64,000 nucleotides of DNA from Kordia jejudonensis. Its GTDB lineage: Bacteria; Bacteroidota; Bacteroidia; Flavobacteriales; Flavobacteriaceae. Each line of letters opens with the position of its first letter. Position 1 is the stretch's first letter. Of the stretch, positions 47,604 to 57,481 are shown one piece after another. The translations under genes were made by a program, and so were the position numbers. The stretch spans positions 17,267-81,266 of the forward strand of contig NZ_LBMG01000031.1 of the NCBI RefSeq assembly GCF_001005315.1. The letters are read 5' to 3'. The notes beneath the pieces were generated by a model. That model had not been told where the DNA came from. It saw nothing but the letters and a program-made list of their open reading frames with translations, and made no database searches.

Positions 47604-48542
47604 CTACCTCAAATTTTCAATCATTTCAGCAACAATAGCCTTTGTGTCAAAATGTGCAGACCAATTCCAGTCATTTGCAGCATCGGTATCATCAATACTT
47701 TCTGGCCAACTATCAGCAATCTGTTGTCTAAAATCAGGAGCGTACTCAATAGTAAAATCAGGTAATAATTTTTGAATTTCGGAAGTCAACTCCTTTGGTG
47801 TAAAACTCGTTGCCGAAATATTATATGACGATCTAATTTTGATAGCTGAAGATTCGGCATTCATAATAGAAATCGTAGCACGTACCGCATCATCCATAAA
47901 CATCATTGGAAGCGCCGTATCTTCTTTCAAAAAACAAGTGTAAGAACCTTTTTCAAGTGCTTCGTGAAATATCTCAACGGCATAATCTGTCGTTCCTCCA
48001 CCTGGTCTAGCTTTCCAACTAATAATACCTGGATAGCGAACACTTCGAACATCAACTCCATGATTTTTATGATAATATTCACACCAACGTTCACCCGAAA
48101 GCTTACTAATTCCGTACACTGTAGACGGATCCATAATCGTATGTTGAGGTGTTTGTACTTTTGGAGAATTTTTACCAAAAACTGCAATTGAACTTGGCCA
48201 AAAAACCTTTTCAATCAACTTATCTTTCGCAAAATCGAGTACATATAACAAAGAATTCATATTCAATTCCCAAGCAAACTCAGGATTTTTTTCCGCTTTT
48301 GCAGAAAGCAATGCAGCCATCAAATACACATCTGTAATTTGATGTTTTTCAATGCAGGCTCTAATTTGCTCCTTATTCGTAGCGTCAAGAATTTCAAAAG
48401 GACTATCTGCAAACACGTCATTGTCACTTTTTCGGATATCCGAAGCAATCACATTTAACGCACCATAAGTAGTTTGTAACGCAGCCGTTAACTCTGTGCC
48501 TATCTGTCCGCAGGCGCCAATAATCAAAACTTTTGTACTCAT
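47604..48542 (-). CDS. SDR-type L-threonine 3-dehydrogenase-like protein
   Basis: This NAD-dependent extended short-chain dehydrogenase/epimerase has 312 residues from the start I chose, ATG 48542 (MSTKVLIIGACGQIGTEL). The Rossmann GxxGxxG (GACGQIG) then lies at the N-terminus, whereas an upstream Met at 48623 would add 27 unlikely residues. The catalytic YxxxK is in VYGISKLSGERW. It resembles the SDR-type threonine dehydrogenases that oxidise L-threonine to 2-amino-3-ketobutyrate. Other NAD(P)-epimerases of the same fold cannot be fully excluded. It is transcribed alone. Confidence 0.82.
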   Translation of the reverse strand: MSTKVLIIGACGQIGTELTAALQTTYGALNVIASDIRKSDNDVFADSPFEILDATNKEQIRACIEKHQITDVYLMAALLSAKAEKNPEFAWELNMNSLLYVLDFAKDKLIEKVFWPSSIAVFGKNSPKVQTPQHTIMDPSTVYGISKLSGERWCEYYHKNHGVDVRSVRYPGIISWKARPGGGTTDYAVEIFHEALEKGSYTCFLKEDTALPMMFMDDAVRATISIMNAESSAIKIRSSYNISATSFTPKELTSEIQKLLPDFTIEYAPDFRQQIADSWPESIDDTDAANDWNWSAHFDTKAIVAEMIENLR

Positions 48543-48795
48543 CAAAAAAAAATCAACTATGTCAGGACAAGTCCACAAGACATTTATAAAGAATCTACAT
48601 TCATATAATGAGGTAAGCCTCACAGCATTTTAAATCTCGATTATCGAGTAAAAAATGATTACAAATATATGTAAATCTATTTCTGGTTTCTGAGAAAAAT
48701 GAAATTAAATCGACATTTGTTTGATAAATTCATAAAATACAATGCCTTAGATTGGTAAACTTTGTTAAAAACACACTCAAACTTAAAAAACTAGC

Positions 48796-48803
48796 TATAT
48801 TTG
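48796..48803 (+). promoter_or_regulatory. Possible -7 element upstream of lipoprotein gene
   Basis: TATATTTG matches the Bacteroidota -7 consensus TAnnTTTG, 37 bases before the start at 48841. I find no TTTG at the ideal distance upstream, so the assignment is tentative. Confidence 0.4.
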
Positions 48804-48840
48804 TTTATAGTTCGTTAACAGATCAGATTGTAAAGAATTA

Positions 48841-49515
48841 ATGAAAAAAGTCATTACATACATATTCGTCGTTTTTACTTTTTTTGCGTGTGAGGAAGCG
48901 CAACAAAATACGAGAGAAGAAGCTACGCAAAACAAAGAAGAATTTATAGCTAAAAATAAATTGAATATTCCTAAAAAAGGAAAACTCAAAGAACTCAACG
49001 CTACGCAAAAGAAATTAGTGCAAGACTGGATAGAGTTCAAAACCATCAATGAAAGTATGCGACTCGTCAATGCGAGTTCTCGGTTTGCTATTGTTGAAGA
49101 TTTGGGACAATTGGCGGCAAATATTGAAGCCATTAAAGACAAACAATTTCCTGATGATTTGGACAAAACACAAATTCGTAGCAGGTTTTTAGTGCTCAAA
49201 ACAAAAGCGCTAAAACTTCAAGATGATGCTGGCGATGAAGCCGTAACAAATGAAGACATTTCAAAGAAAATAGTAGAAATGAATCGGGTGTTTCATGCCA
49301 TATGTTATCAAATACAAGAAGCTTCCGAAAAAGGCATTGATCCTAGAGAAATACTTGGCAATTCGTTACCCAAAGATTCTACGTTGGTTGAAAAACCTAC
49401 TAAAGAAATCTTTAAATCTACCATCACTGAAAAGCCAAAAGTACAGCAGAAGCCGAAACCAAAGGCTAAAAAAGTATTGCAACAGCAAACAACATCCGAA
49501 GAAGAAAACGAGTAA
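48841..49515 (+). CDS. Hypothetical lipoprotein
   Basis: This 224-residue lipoprotein (lipobox Cys17, FFACEEAQQ) has a mostly helical, charged body and a C-terminal Lys/Pro/Gln tail (KPKVQQKPKPKAKKVLQQQT) that may be disordered. I recognise no family. It lies 62 bases upstream of another small lipoprotein gene in the same direction, with an M13 peptidase lipoprotein after that. All three are predicted envelope proteins. Confidence 0.7.
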   Translation: MKKVITYIFVVFTFFACEEAQQNTREEATQNKEEFIAKNKLNIPKKGKLKELNATQKKLVQDWIEFKTINESMRLVNASSRFAIVEDLGQLAANIEAIKDKQFPDDLDKTQIRSRFLVLKTKALKLQDDAGDEAVTNEDISKKIVEMNRVFHAICYQIQEASEKGIDPREILGNSLPKDSTLVEKPTKEIFKSTITEKPKVQQKPKPKAKKVLQQQTTSEEENE

Positions 49516-49577
49516 AGTTTCATAATTATATATGTATTACTAGCGAACACAATCGCTCATAAACCAACACCTAACAA

Positions 49578-50099
49578 ATGAAAAAATTACTGTTATTGCT
49601 CACTATTCTAGCAGTTACCGTTTCGTGCGATACTGAAAAAGCAAGAAAACAAGTTGATAGTTTTCGTGCAGAAAAAAGTAAAAAAGCAATCAATGAAGTC
49701 GTAGATGCTTGGCACAAAGCTGCTGCAGATGCAAATTTTGATGCATACTTTTCCAAAATGACCGATGATGCCATCTTTATTGGAACTGACGCTACCGAAA
49801 ATTGGAAAAATGAAGATTTCAAAGACTTTTCAAAACCATATTTCGACAAAGGAAAAGCGTGGAGTTTTACGGCATTAGAACGAAACGTCTTCATTTCAGA
49901 ATATGGAGATCTCGCTTGGTTTGATGAACTACTAGACACGCAAATGGAATTATGTAGAGGTTCTGGAGTACTCAAAAAAGTGAATGACACTTGGAAAATT
50001 TCACACTATGTACTTTCAATTGCCATTCCAAATGATAACGTTACGGAAGTAGTAAAACTCAAAAAAGAAAACGATTCTATCTTAAAAGCAAAGTATTAG
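49578..50099 (+). CDS. NTF2/SnoaL-like lipoprotein
   Basis: This 173-residue lipoprotein (Cys17, VTVSCDTEK) has a body that fits the SnoaL/DUF4440 NTF2-like cone fold: an N-terminal helix (NEVVDAWHKAAADANFDAYF), then DDAIFIGTDATENW and AWFDELLDT, and final strands with TWKISHYVLSIAIP. Such domains bind small ligands, or act as isomerases in related families. No enzymatic residue assignment is possible here. It lies between two other envelope protein genes on the same strand. Confidence 0.75.
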   Translation: MKKLLLLLTILAVTVSCDTEKARKQVDSFRAEKSKKAINEVVDAWHKAAADANFDAYFSKMTDDAIFIGTDATENWKNEDFKDFSKPYFDKGKAWSFTALERNVFISEYGDLAWFDELLDTQMELCRGSGVLKKVNDTWKISHYVLSIAIPNDNVTEVVKLKKENDSILKAKY

Positions 50100-50192
50100 A
50101 AATCTTAAATAAATGTTAATGTCGTAAATCTCAGTAACATAAATCGTGTTTATTCTACTAAATGATATAAATCTGAATTAAATCAATCAAAA

Positions 50193-52262
50193 ATGAAGAC
50201 AACTAGCTTAAAATTAGCACTTTGTATAACTGCAAGTGCTTTTCTTTTTTCTTGTGAGGGAGAAAAGAAAGAAGACACTAAAACTGCGGAAGTGGCAAAA
50301 GTGCCTGGAATCAATCTTGAATATATGGATACCTCAGTAAGTCCAAAAGATGATTTCTACACATATGTAAACGGAAAATGGATGGAAACTACTGAAATTC
50401 CAGAAGACAGAACTTCTTGGGGAGGATTTGGAGTATTGCGTAAAAAGACAGATGATGATGTATTAGCCATTTTAGACGAAGCAGGAAAAAGCGGGAAATA
50501 TGCGTCAGATTCAGATCAAGCAAAAGCACTAATGATCTACAATACGATGTTAGATACCGTAGCCAGAAACAAAGCAGGAATAGCGCCAATACAGCCTGTA
50601 CTTAAAGCCATCGCAGGAATCCAAAATATAAATGATATGCAAACTATTTTGGCAACAATGCCAATTGAAGTTTCAGCACCTTTTATGGGATTATCTGTAT
50701 TCCCAAACTTATCTGACAGTAAAATGAATGCTCCGTATCTTACGGCTGGCGAATTAGGTTTGCCAGAAAGAGATTACTACCTAGAGCAAGATGAAAAATC
50801 AAAAGATATTAGAAAAAAGTATGTAGCACACATTACACGTATGTTACAATTTTTAGGCGATGATGAAGCCAAAGCTAGAAAAGACGCAGAAACCGTTTTA
50901 GCCTTAGAAACTAAATTAGCAAAACCACGTCTTAGCAAAGTAGAAAGCAGAGACATGCGTAAGATGAACAATCCAAAATCTATTACAGAATTAGGAGAAA
51001 TGGTACCTGTAATTGACTGGAAAAAACTATTTACAGACTTAGGAACAAAAAAGTTTGAAACAGTGATTGTAACGCAACCAAAATACATGGCGGCACTACA
51101 AGAAATTTTTACAACTACCGATATTGAAGACATCAAAACATTGATGCGTTGGTCTACTTTAAATAGTGTGTCAGGACAACTAACCACTGATATTGACAAT
51201 GCAAATTGGGAATTTTATGCAAAAGAACTAAATGGCGCAATAAAACAACGCGATCAGAAAGAAAGAGCATTAGTTGCGGTAAACGGAACAGTAGGAGAAG
51301 CAATTGGTCAGCTATATGTTGATGCTAAATTTCCACCAGAAGCAAAAGCGAAAGCCGAGAAAATGATTGCTAATGTTATTGAAGCGTATAAAACACGTAT
51401 TCAAAATTTAGATTGGATGAGTGCAGACACGAAACTCAAAGCCATTGAAAAATTAGACAAATTCACTGTAAAAATTGGATATCCTGATTCATGGGAAGAC
51501 TATTCAACAATGGCAGTAAAAGAAGGAAATTCATACTACCAAAATATGATTGCCGTTGGAAATTGGGGCTTAAAAAAGAATCTTGCAGAAATCAATGAGC
51601 CAGTTGATAAATCTAAATGGGAAATTTTGCCACAAACGGTAAATGCATATTTCCATCCTTTAAACAATGAAATCGTTTTCTCGGCTGCCATCTTACAACC
51701 ACCTTTTTACAATTATGAAGCTGACGAAGCTGTCAACTATGGAGGAATTGGTGCTGTAATTGGACATGAAATTTCACATGCTTTTGATGACTCTGGAGCG
51801 CGTTTTGATGCAGACGGAAACCTTAAAAATTGGTGGTCAGATGCTGATTTAGAGCAATTCACTAAAAGAGGAGATGCATTGGCTGCTCAATTTAGTGCAA
51901 TTGAAGTGTTAGACAGTCTGTACATCGATGGTAAATTTACGTTAGGTGAAAATATTGGCGATTTAGGTGGCGTTTTAGGTGCGTATGATGGATTGCAACG
52001 TCATATCAAAGAAAACGGACGACCTGATAAAATTGACGGATTTACAGCCGAACAACGTTTCTTCCTTTCTTGGGCAACCATCTGGAGAACAAAAATGAGA
52101 GATGAAGCATTGCGTACACGTATCAAAACAGATACACACTCACCAGGACAATACAGAGCATATGTGCCACTTCAAAATATCGATGCTTTCTACGAAGCAT
52201 TTGATATCAAAGAAGGAGATGCAATGTACCTTGCTCCGGAAGATAGAGTTCGAATTTGGTAA
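50193..52262 (+). CDS. M13 family zinc metallopeptidase (PepO/neprilysin-like)
   Basis: This 689-residue lipoprotein endopeptidase of family M13 would degrade oligopeptides in the periplasm. The signal ends in FLFSCEG. The N-terminal neprilysin domain starts with PKDDFYTYVNGKWM. The zinc site is HEISH (525-529) with the third ligand Glu586 in GENIGDLGG, and the family C-terminal region (RAYVPLQNIDAFYEAF) is complete. Length and motifs are normal. A terminator follows at 52287. Confidence 0.95.
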   Translation: MKTTSLKLALCITASAFLFSCEGEKKEDTKTAEVAKVPGINLEYMDTSVSPKDDFYTYVNGKWMETTEIPEDRTSWGGFGVLRKKTDDDVLAILDEAGKSGKYASDSDQAKALMIYNTMLDTVARNKAGIAPIQPVLKAIAGIQNINDMQTILATMPIEVSAPFMGLSVFPNLSDSKMNAPYLTAGELGLPERDYYLEQDEKSKDIRKKYVAHITRMLQFLGDDEAKARKDAETVLALETKLAKPRLSKVESRDMRKMNNPKSITELGEMVPVIDWKKLFTDLGTKKFETVIVTQPKYMAALQEIFTTTDIEDIKTLMRWSTLNSVSGQLTTDIDNANWEFYAKELNGAIKQRDQKERALVAVNGTVGEAIGQLYVDAKFPPEAKAKAEKMIANVIEAYKTRIQNLDWMSADTKLKAIEKLDKFTVKIGYPDSWEDYSTMAVKEGNSYYQNMIAVGNWGLKKNLAEINEPVDKSKWEILPQTVNAYFHPLNNEIVFSAAILQPPFYNYEADEAVNYGGIGAVIGHEISHAFDDSGARFDADGNLKNWWSDADLEQFTKRGDALAAQFSAIEVLDSLYIDGKFTLGENIGDLGGVLGAYDGLQRHIKENGRPDKIDGFTAEQRFFLSWATIWRTKMRDEALRTRIKTDTHSPGQYRAYVPLQNIDAFYEAFDIKEGDAMYLAPEDRVRIW

Positions 52263-52286
52263 AACAATCAAATGAATATATACGAA

Positions 52287-52315
52287 AGCCTGAATGAAAG
52301 TTCAGGCTTTTTTTA
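52287..52315 (+). terminator. Terminator after M13 peptidase
   Basis: A 9-bp stem (52287-52295 with 52302-52310) with a 6-base loop is followed by a run of T residues. Confidence 0.8.
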
Positions 52316-52335
52316 TTATCATAAATCTTCTGAAT

Positions 52336-52362
52336 TGTCACATCGAGCGCAGTCGAGATGCA
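52336..52362 (-). repeat. Short dispersed palindromic repeat
   Basis: TCACATCGAGCGCAGTCGAG is the reverse complement of the motif at 6879-6898, and a variant lies near 63970. It sits between convergent genes. It is a short REP-like motif common in this genome. Confidence 0.5.
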
Positions 52363-52394
52363 ATAAACAATCTCTTCTATCATCTAAATAAAAA

Positions 52395-54680
52395 CTATAA
52401 ACGAATCGTTTTCTTTACTAAAACAGCATCATTCAATACAAAAGGTCTTGGCATCATATTTTTTGATCGTTCTGGAATAGAAAACAACGAATTTGTCATT
52501 AAATCAAAAGAAGCTTCATAAATGATAAATTCAGGTTTTTCATTCGGTTTTACCGTAAAAGACAAGGTTAACGGCTCATTATCTGAAACATAATAACTCA
52601 CCAAACGTCTACTGCGTAATCGTGGAATTTTATCAAAAGTAATTCCATTAACTTGTAATGTTTCCAAAGTTTTTCCTACACCAAAAACTTCCATACGATT
52701 CACGTTTCGTTGTGGTGTAATCTTTACATCAATATGTCTAAGGTTGTTATAAACAGTGTCTTTTGAAGTTTCTATCAAAGGCATCGGAATAGCTTTTACA
52801 GGCGCTTTTTGTGTGTATGTAAATCCAGCTTGATACTTACTGTCCATCACTTCTTTAGTATTGGACACATTAGTTTCATCTTTGATATAATTTTTGGTCC
52901 AACTATCTAATTTTAAATCATACGTGCTCCATGTTGCCGTATTTTTATCTGCATCTAATGTATATACCAAGCTATTTGGTTTTTGTCGTGTTTCTGAAAA
53001 ACCAGCTGTTGAATGTGCAATGAAAAAAGTTACCAATGTTGCAAAAAAGAACACATACGACGTCCACTTTTTACGTTTGTACAGTCCAAAAATTGGCATG
53101 AGCAATCCAATAATTAATGTAATTAATAATCCAACGACGACAAGAATATCCAAGCCCAATCCGACAGGAAATAATTTAATAAAAGGTACTAAAATAAATA
53201 CCGCAGGAATTCCTAAAAGTGTCAATATAATTGTAAATGGACGTTCTTTTTTCTTCACAATCAAACATACTAAAGACAGCAAACTAAATAGTATCGGAAT
53301 CGTTATAAAACTGGCGCCGTCTAAATATAAAGCGGCAAGCAAAGCAATGACAATCCAAAAGAATAATGGCGCAATCGTTAAGTTCGCAGCTGTGTTATTT
53401 TTTCCTAATTTATGATAGGTGTAAAAAGCAATTCCTAAGGATAAAAAGGCAAACATATAAATATATGTATATCCGTTGTACGTAAATCCATGTTGAATTT
53501 CCGCATAATGTGGATACAACCAATTGATACACATCCAAATTAAAATGATTGCTACGCAACTAACCACAAGTGTTGCTAAAAATGGTAAAAATCCTTTCAT
53601 CATTCCGTTTACGGACACTATTTTTTTCTTCAAACCATATATAATAATACCAATGAAGATAATTACAACCAATATAAACATTGGGAAAATCCAAGCATAC
53701 GGATATGTGTGAAATCCGAAAGGTGTGTTGAAATAAATCAAATCTTCCGAAGTGGTCATTTGGGTTAAATCTTGTTTTGAAAAATAGTCTAGTAACGGCA
53801 TCAAATACGTTCCTTGATGTGATAATGTATTGAAATCTAAATTTTTTACATTGTCATTTTGGGTGTGATAATCATAATGATCGTCAATAAATGCAAAGTT
53901 AAATCCTTGAATGTTTCCATCTTCCCTAAAAACTGTCAAATCTGTATCATTCGGAAGCATTTTATAAATACTATATGCCAACGAATTTCCAACAGGATAT
54001 TGTGGATTAGCATCTTTAAACGCTTTGATAAGTTTGGCATTTCCATTATTTGTTTCCAAAAGCATGATACTTGGTCCGCCACTTCCACGCGCTTCAAAAT
54101 TTAACACTAAACCAACATCTTTTGCCCAAGGATGTTCATTTACAAACAATTCGGCACCATTCAAACCTAATTCTTCTCCATCAGAAAGCAATAGAATAAT
54201 ATCGTTTTCAGGTTGTTCATTTTTGGCTAAGAAAGCACGAATTCCTTCTAAAATTGTAGCAACTCCACTTGCAGCATCACTTGCGCCAATAGCAGAATGT
54301 GGATCACTATCGTAATGTGACAATACTAAAAGTGCTTCCTTATTACTTTTTCCTTTAATTCGAGCTAAAACATTCTTAGGTTTGGAAATATTTCCCCAAC
54401 TATCAAGCGTAAAACCTTCCTGAATTTCGGGTTGTAAACCTAGTTTTTTTAGTTCTTGAACAATATAATTTCGAACCTCTGCATGAGCTTTTGAACCTAC
54501 ATAATGCGGTTCTTTGGCAAGTTCATTTACATGTGCAAACGCACGAACGGTAGAAAATTCTGTTTCAGGAACTTTTTCTTCGGAAGTTTCTTGTGGCATT
54601 GCCATCTTAAAACTTAGGTAAACGGCTAAGGCTACCATTAAAAAAGAAAGAAACGTATAGCGAGGTTTTAATTGATTCAT
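52395..54680 (-). CDS. M28 family zinc peptidase with multiple membrane helices
   Basis: This 761-residue membrane aminopeptidase-like protein has an N-terminal anchor (about 8-26) followed by an M28 catalytic domain. Its metal-binding motifs are SHYDSDPHSAIGASD (His122, Asp135), SDGEELGLNG (Glu169/Glu170), NFEARG and a later YHTQNDN. About eight hydrophobic segments (about 335-560) and a C-terminal beta-rich domain follow. The architecture is like the ERMP1/Fxna-type M28 proteins of Bacteroidota. It probably trims peptides on the periplasmic face of the inner membrane. It is transcribed alone and converges with the M13 gene. Confidence 0.9.
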   Translation of the reverse strand: MNQLKPRYTFLSFLMVALAVYLSFKMAMPQETSEEKVPETEFSTVRAFAHVNELAKEPHYVGSKAHAEVRNYIVQELKKLGLQPEIQEGFTLDSWGNISKPKNVLARIKGKSNKEALLVLSHYDSDPHSAIGASDAASGVATILEGIRAFLAKNEQPENDIILLLSDGEELGLNGAELFVNEHPWAKDVGLVLNFEARGSGGPSIMLLETNNGNAKLIKAFKDANPQYPVGNSLAYSIYKMLPNDTDLTVFREDGNIQGFNFAFIDDHYDYHTQNDNVKNLDFNTLSHQGTYLMPLLDYFSKQDLTQMTTSEDLIYFNTPFGFHTYPYAWIFPMFILVVIIFIGIIIYGLKKKIVSVNGMMKGFLPFLATLVVSCVAIILIWMCINWLYPHYAEIQHGFTYNGYTYIYMFAFLSLGIAFYTYHKLGKNNTAANLTIAPLFFWIVIALLAALYLDGASFITIPILFSLLSLVCLIVKKKERPFTIILTLLGIPAVFILVPFIKLFPVGLGLDILVVVGLLITLIIGLLMPIFGLYKRKKWTSYVFFFATLVTFFIAHSTAGFSETRQKPNSLVYTLDADKNTATWSTYDLKLDSWTKNYIKDETNVSNTKEVMDSKYQAGFTYTQKAPVKAIPMPLIETSKDTVYNNLRHIDVKITPQRNVNRMEVFGVGKTLETLQVNGITFDKIPRLRSRRLVSYYVSDNEPLTLSFTVKPNEKPEFIIYEASFDLMTNSLFSIPERSKNMMPRPFVLNDAVLVKKTIRL

Positions 54681-54850
54681 GAGGTTGCTAGTTAAGTTTT
54701 CTAAAAATAAGAAAAACTAAAGGATATTATGTAGATCTAAAAAATATTATCTACAAACAAGCATTAGCTACTGATATGAATTTCAAATAAAAACTATTAT
54801 CCTTATTTTAGAGATTATAAACTTTTATAGTTGATTTTAAAAAAGATCAA

Positions 54851-55609
54851 ATGGAATATAAAGAATTTTTGCCTAGTACCTATTTAGAAGAAATCATTCA
54901 GAATTACTGGGTTTTTAATGTGTTAGTGAATGAAAATGTAAGTTTTCCAGTTGCACATGAAACACTTCCTGAAAGTACTGTTTCTATTGTTTTTATTCAA
55001 CAACCGTATTACAAAGGGATACGTATTTTAGGTCCACGTACTAAAAAATTTAATCAATCTATATTTCCTAATTCAATCTATTTTGGAATCAGATTACACC
55101 CTTGGTTAGCGATTACACCTGATATTTTTCATAAAAATGAAATCATAAATGAAACAATAGATGCTTCATCTTTAATTACAAATTATTTAGATATTGACAA
55201 AGATGTAGCGGAATATAGTTCTTCTCTTAATTTGGTTGAAAAAGACCTTTCTTTACTATTTGATACGCTGGTCATACAAAAAGACGATTTGGTCAAGTTT
55301 ATATGTTTGGAGTTAACGCAAGGAATACCAATTCGCGTGATTATAGAAAAACTTCCATTCTCCGTTCGGGTTATTCAAAAACGGTTTAAAGCTGTAGTTG
55401 GAATTTCGATGAGACAATTTGCTAGCAATATAAAACAACGAAATTTATGGATAGATTTATTGGAAAATCAGAATAAAAAAACGGATGTTATCTATAAATA
55501 TAACTACTTTGATCAATCACATTTTATAAATGAATTTAAAAGAAAAATGAAACGATCTGCATCAGATTACGAAGCGTATTTAAAAACGATTACTATTTCA
55601 TTAGTGTAA
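54851..55609 (+). CDS. AraC family transcriptional regulator
   Basis: This 252-residue cytoplasmic regulator has an N-terminal domain of the DUF6597 type (EYKEFLPSTYLEEIIQNYWV) and a C-terminal AraC/XylS helix-turn-helix pair (about 160-245: IIEKLPFSVRVIQKRFKAVV, then FDQSHFINEFKRKMKRSASDY). It probably regulates the small secreted protein encoded 63 bases downstream, but the target is not known. Confidence 0.88.
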   Translation: MEYKEFLPSTYLEEIIQNYWVFNVLVNENVSFPVAHETLPESTVSIVFIQQPYYKGIRILGPRTKKFNQSIFPNSIYFGIRLHPWLAITPDIFHKNEIINETIDASSLITNYLDIDKDVAEYSSSLNLVEKDLSLLFDTLVIQKDDLVKFICLELTQGIPIRVIIEKLPFSVRVIQKRFKAVVGISMRQFASNIKQRNLWIDLLENQNKKTDVIYKYNYFDQSHFINEFKRKMKRSASDYEAYLKTITISLV

Positions 55610-55672
55610 AACTGACGCAACTTTACAATTTTATTTCCTTCCTTGATTTTATATTTACACAAATTCTAAAAC

Positions 55673-56203
55673 ATGAGAACACTACTTTTAATTTGTATTA
55701 CGTTTATAAGCATTTCTTGTTTCGGGCAAGAAGTTGTTTCACAAGATTCTTTAACAACAATCGATCAACTAAGTTTTATGAAAGGAACTTGGAAAGGAGA
55801 AGGTTGGATTTATGTAAATAGAGTAAAAAAACAATTTACACAAACAGAAACCATAACGCCTAAAGTTGATAATACCTTGTTGATGATTGATGGTTTGGGC
55901 TACGATAAAGAGGAAAAAAGCAAAGTAATCCATAATGCCTTTGGTGTGATCTCTTATAGCAAAGAAAAGCAGGCAATGACAATGATTTCTTTTTCTTCTA
56001 CAGGAGGAAAAATGGAAAACCAGATGAAACTTATTGGAGATAAAAAAATAGAATGGTCATTTAAAAATGAGCAAGGCGGCACCATTCGGTTTAGAGAAGA
56101 TTTTTCAGAAGAAGGTGTTTGGCTTGAAAAAGGAGAATATTCGGCAGATGGTAAAAATTGGTTTCCTTTTTTTGAGATGCGATTGGAAAAACAAGCAGAA
56201 TAA
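55673..56203 (+). CDS. Secreted beta-barrel-like protein (DUF1579-like)
   Basis: This 176-residue exported protein has a signal peptide ending near SISCFGQ, where Cys could also be a lipobox. The body starts with LSFMKGTWKGEGW and continues as alternating beta strands (FGVISYSKEKQAMTMISFSS, EWSFKNEQGGTIRFREDF). This resembles the lipocalin/THAP4-like DUF1579 folds that bind small hydrophobic ligands. The ligand is unknown. It follows the AraC regulator gene. Confidence 0.65.
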   Translation: MRTLLLICITFISISCFGQEVVSQDSLTTIDQLSFMKGTWKGEGWIYVNRVKKQFTQTETITPKVDNTLLMIDGLGYDKEEKSKVIHNAFGVISYSKEKQAMTMISFSSTGGKMENQMKLIGDKKIEWSFKNEQGGTIRFREDFSEEGVWLEKGEYSADGKNWFPFFEMRLEKQAE

Positions 56204-56257
56204 TTATGTTAGAAAACAGCTACGTATTATACACTTGAAAAATAACTTCAAAATAGA

Positions 56258-56290
56258 TTTGTGTTAACTAATTAAAAATGAGTAACTTTA
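56258..56290 (+). promoter_or_regulatory. Candidate promoter of CBS gene
   Basis: TTTG (56258-56261), a 21-base spacer and TAACTTTA (56283-56290) are close to the Bacteroidota consensus; the last base differs from TAnnTTTG. The start codon follows 24 bases later. Confidence 0.4.
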
Positions 56291-56313
56291 GTAAAGACTA
56301 AATCGTAGAAATT

Positions 56314-56784
56314 ATGGGTATTAAAAGTTTTCAAGGTGCGCGAAAAGAACAAACAAATAATGTAAATAAAGCAGAAGCATTTAAAGTAAGTGATTATATG
56401 ACTAGAAATTTAATCACATTTCAACCGCAGCAAACTGTGGAAGAAGTCATTCAAAAGTTAATTCAACATAAAATTTCTGGCGGTCCTGTCGTCAATGAAA
56501 AAAATGAATTGATCGGAATTATTTCTGAGGGCGATTGCATCAAGCAAATTTCGGATAGTCGTTATTATAACATGCCTTTTGAGCACAATACCATTGAAGC
56601 ACACATGGCAAAAGATGTGGAAACTATTGATGGAAATTTGGATATTTTTGATGCTGCAAATAAATTTATTCAATCCAAAAGAAGGCGTTTTCCAATTGTT
56701 GAAAACGGAAAATTGGTTGGACAAATAAGTCAAAAAGACATCTTAAAAGCTGCAATGAAGCTCAAAGGACAAAACTGGAAATAA
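56314..56784 (+). CDS. CBS-pair domain protein
   Basis: This 156-residue soluble protein consists almost only of two CBS motifs (about 25-80: SDYMTRNLITFQPQQTVEE; about 95-150: MAKDVETIDGNLDIFDAANK). CBS pairs bind adenine nucleotides and act as energy sensors, usually attached to or partnered with another protein. No effector domain is present, so it may act on a separate target. It ends one base before the convergent GIDE-like gene. Confidence 0.9.
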   Translation: MGIKSFQGARKEQTNNVNKAEAFKVSDYMTRNLITFQPQQTVEEVIQKLIQHKISGGPVVNEKNELIGIISEGDCIKQISDSRYYNMPFEHNTIEAHMAKDVETIDGNLDIFDAANKFIQSKRRRFPIVENGKLVGQISQKDILKAAMKLKGQNWK

Positions 56785-56785
56785 T

Positions 56786-57475
56786 TTACAAACGTCTATC
56801 TACTCGTTTCATGGCTTTTGGAGCATCCGTTACGAGTAGTTTTTGTTCTTTTGTACCTGTTAATGTCAAAATTCTTGAATCAGAATAACCATCGGAAGGA
56901 ATATCAACAGTTTTCCATTTTCCAATTCCCATCACGGCAATTTCTTCATCCAGTTCAATAATACTTTCCTTGTAACGAAGCGTTCTGTTCATTCCTAAAA
57001 ACCCAGTACTTTTCTTTCCATGCGATGCTAAATAGCGTTCTATTTCAGGTGTAGTTTTTTTAAAAGTACCAGAACTTGAAGAATGATCGGTAACTAAGTA
57101 AATCCGCTTACTATTTGGAACTTGTTTTTGAATATGTACAATGGCATGCTCCGTTCCTGTGCTGATGAAAAAATCATAATAACGAACATCATCGACAATA
57201 GTGCGCCAATGTTTTCCTCTTTTTTCTTCAATTTTTACATCATAATATACACATTCGCGTTTACTTAAAGGAGCTATTAAAGGCTGACCAGCATGTTTGG
57301 CTTTTCCAACAATCTTTACATATTCGTTTTCGCGTGCGCTACCAATTTGTTTTCTCCGTACTTTTTTCAATTCGCGTAAAATACGATACTTATCACTAAA
57401 ATAAATTCCAGTAAAAATTAATACGGCAACACCAATAATAATGAGTCCAGGAACTAAAAATTCAGAAAAATCCAT
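56786..57475 (-). CDS. Membrane protein with GIDE/BAM-like domain
   Basis: This 229-residue protein has an N-terminal transmembrane helix (about 7-28), a basic stretch and then a domain that looks like the GIDE/BAM (beside-a-membrane) domain of the mitochondrial E3 ligase MUL1/MAPL: IVGKAKHAGQPLIAPLSKRECVYY split over adjacent strands, EEKRGKHW, and a late LDEEIAVMGIGKW. No RING domain or second helix is visible. It is last in a four-gene minus-strand operon (GNAT, zinc-ribbon, coiled-coil, GIDE) with gaps of only 2 to 6 bases. The biochemical role in bacteria is unknown. The fold assignment rests on recalled motif patterns. Confidence 0.6.
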   Translation of the reverse strand: MDFSEFLVPGLIIIGVAVLIFTGIYFSDKYRILRELKKVRRKQIGSARENEYVKIVGKAKHAGQPLIAPLSKRECVYYDVKIEEKRGKHWRTIVDDVRYYDFFISTGTEHAIVHIQKQVPNSKRIYLVTDHSSSSGTFKKTTPEIERYLASHGKKSTGFLGMNRTLRYKESIIELDEEIAVMGIGKWKTVDIPSDGYSDSRILTLTGTKEQKLLVTDAPKAMKRVDRRL

Positions 57476-57481
57476 ATAAAA

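Noticed and set aside
47604..48623. Longer start of the threonine-dehydrogenase-like gene at 48623
   Set aside because: The extra 27 residues lie before the Rossmann GxxGxxG motif, which is normally at the very N-terminus.
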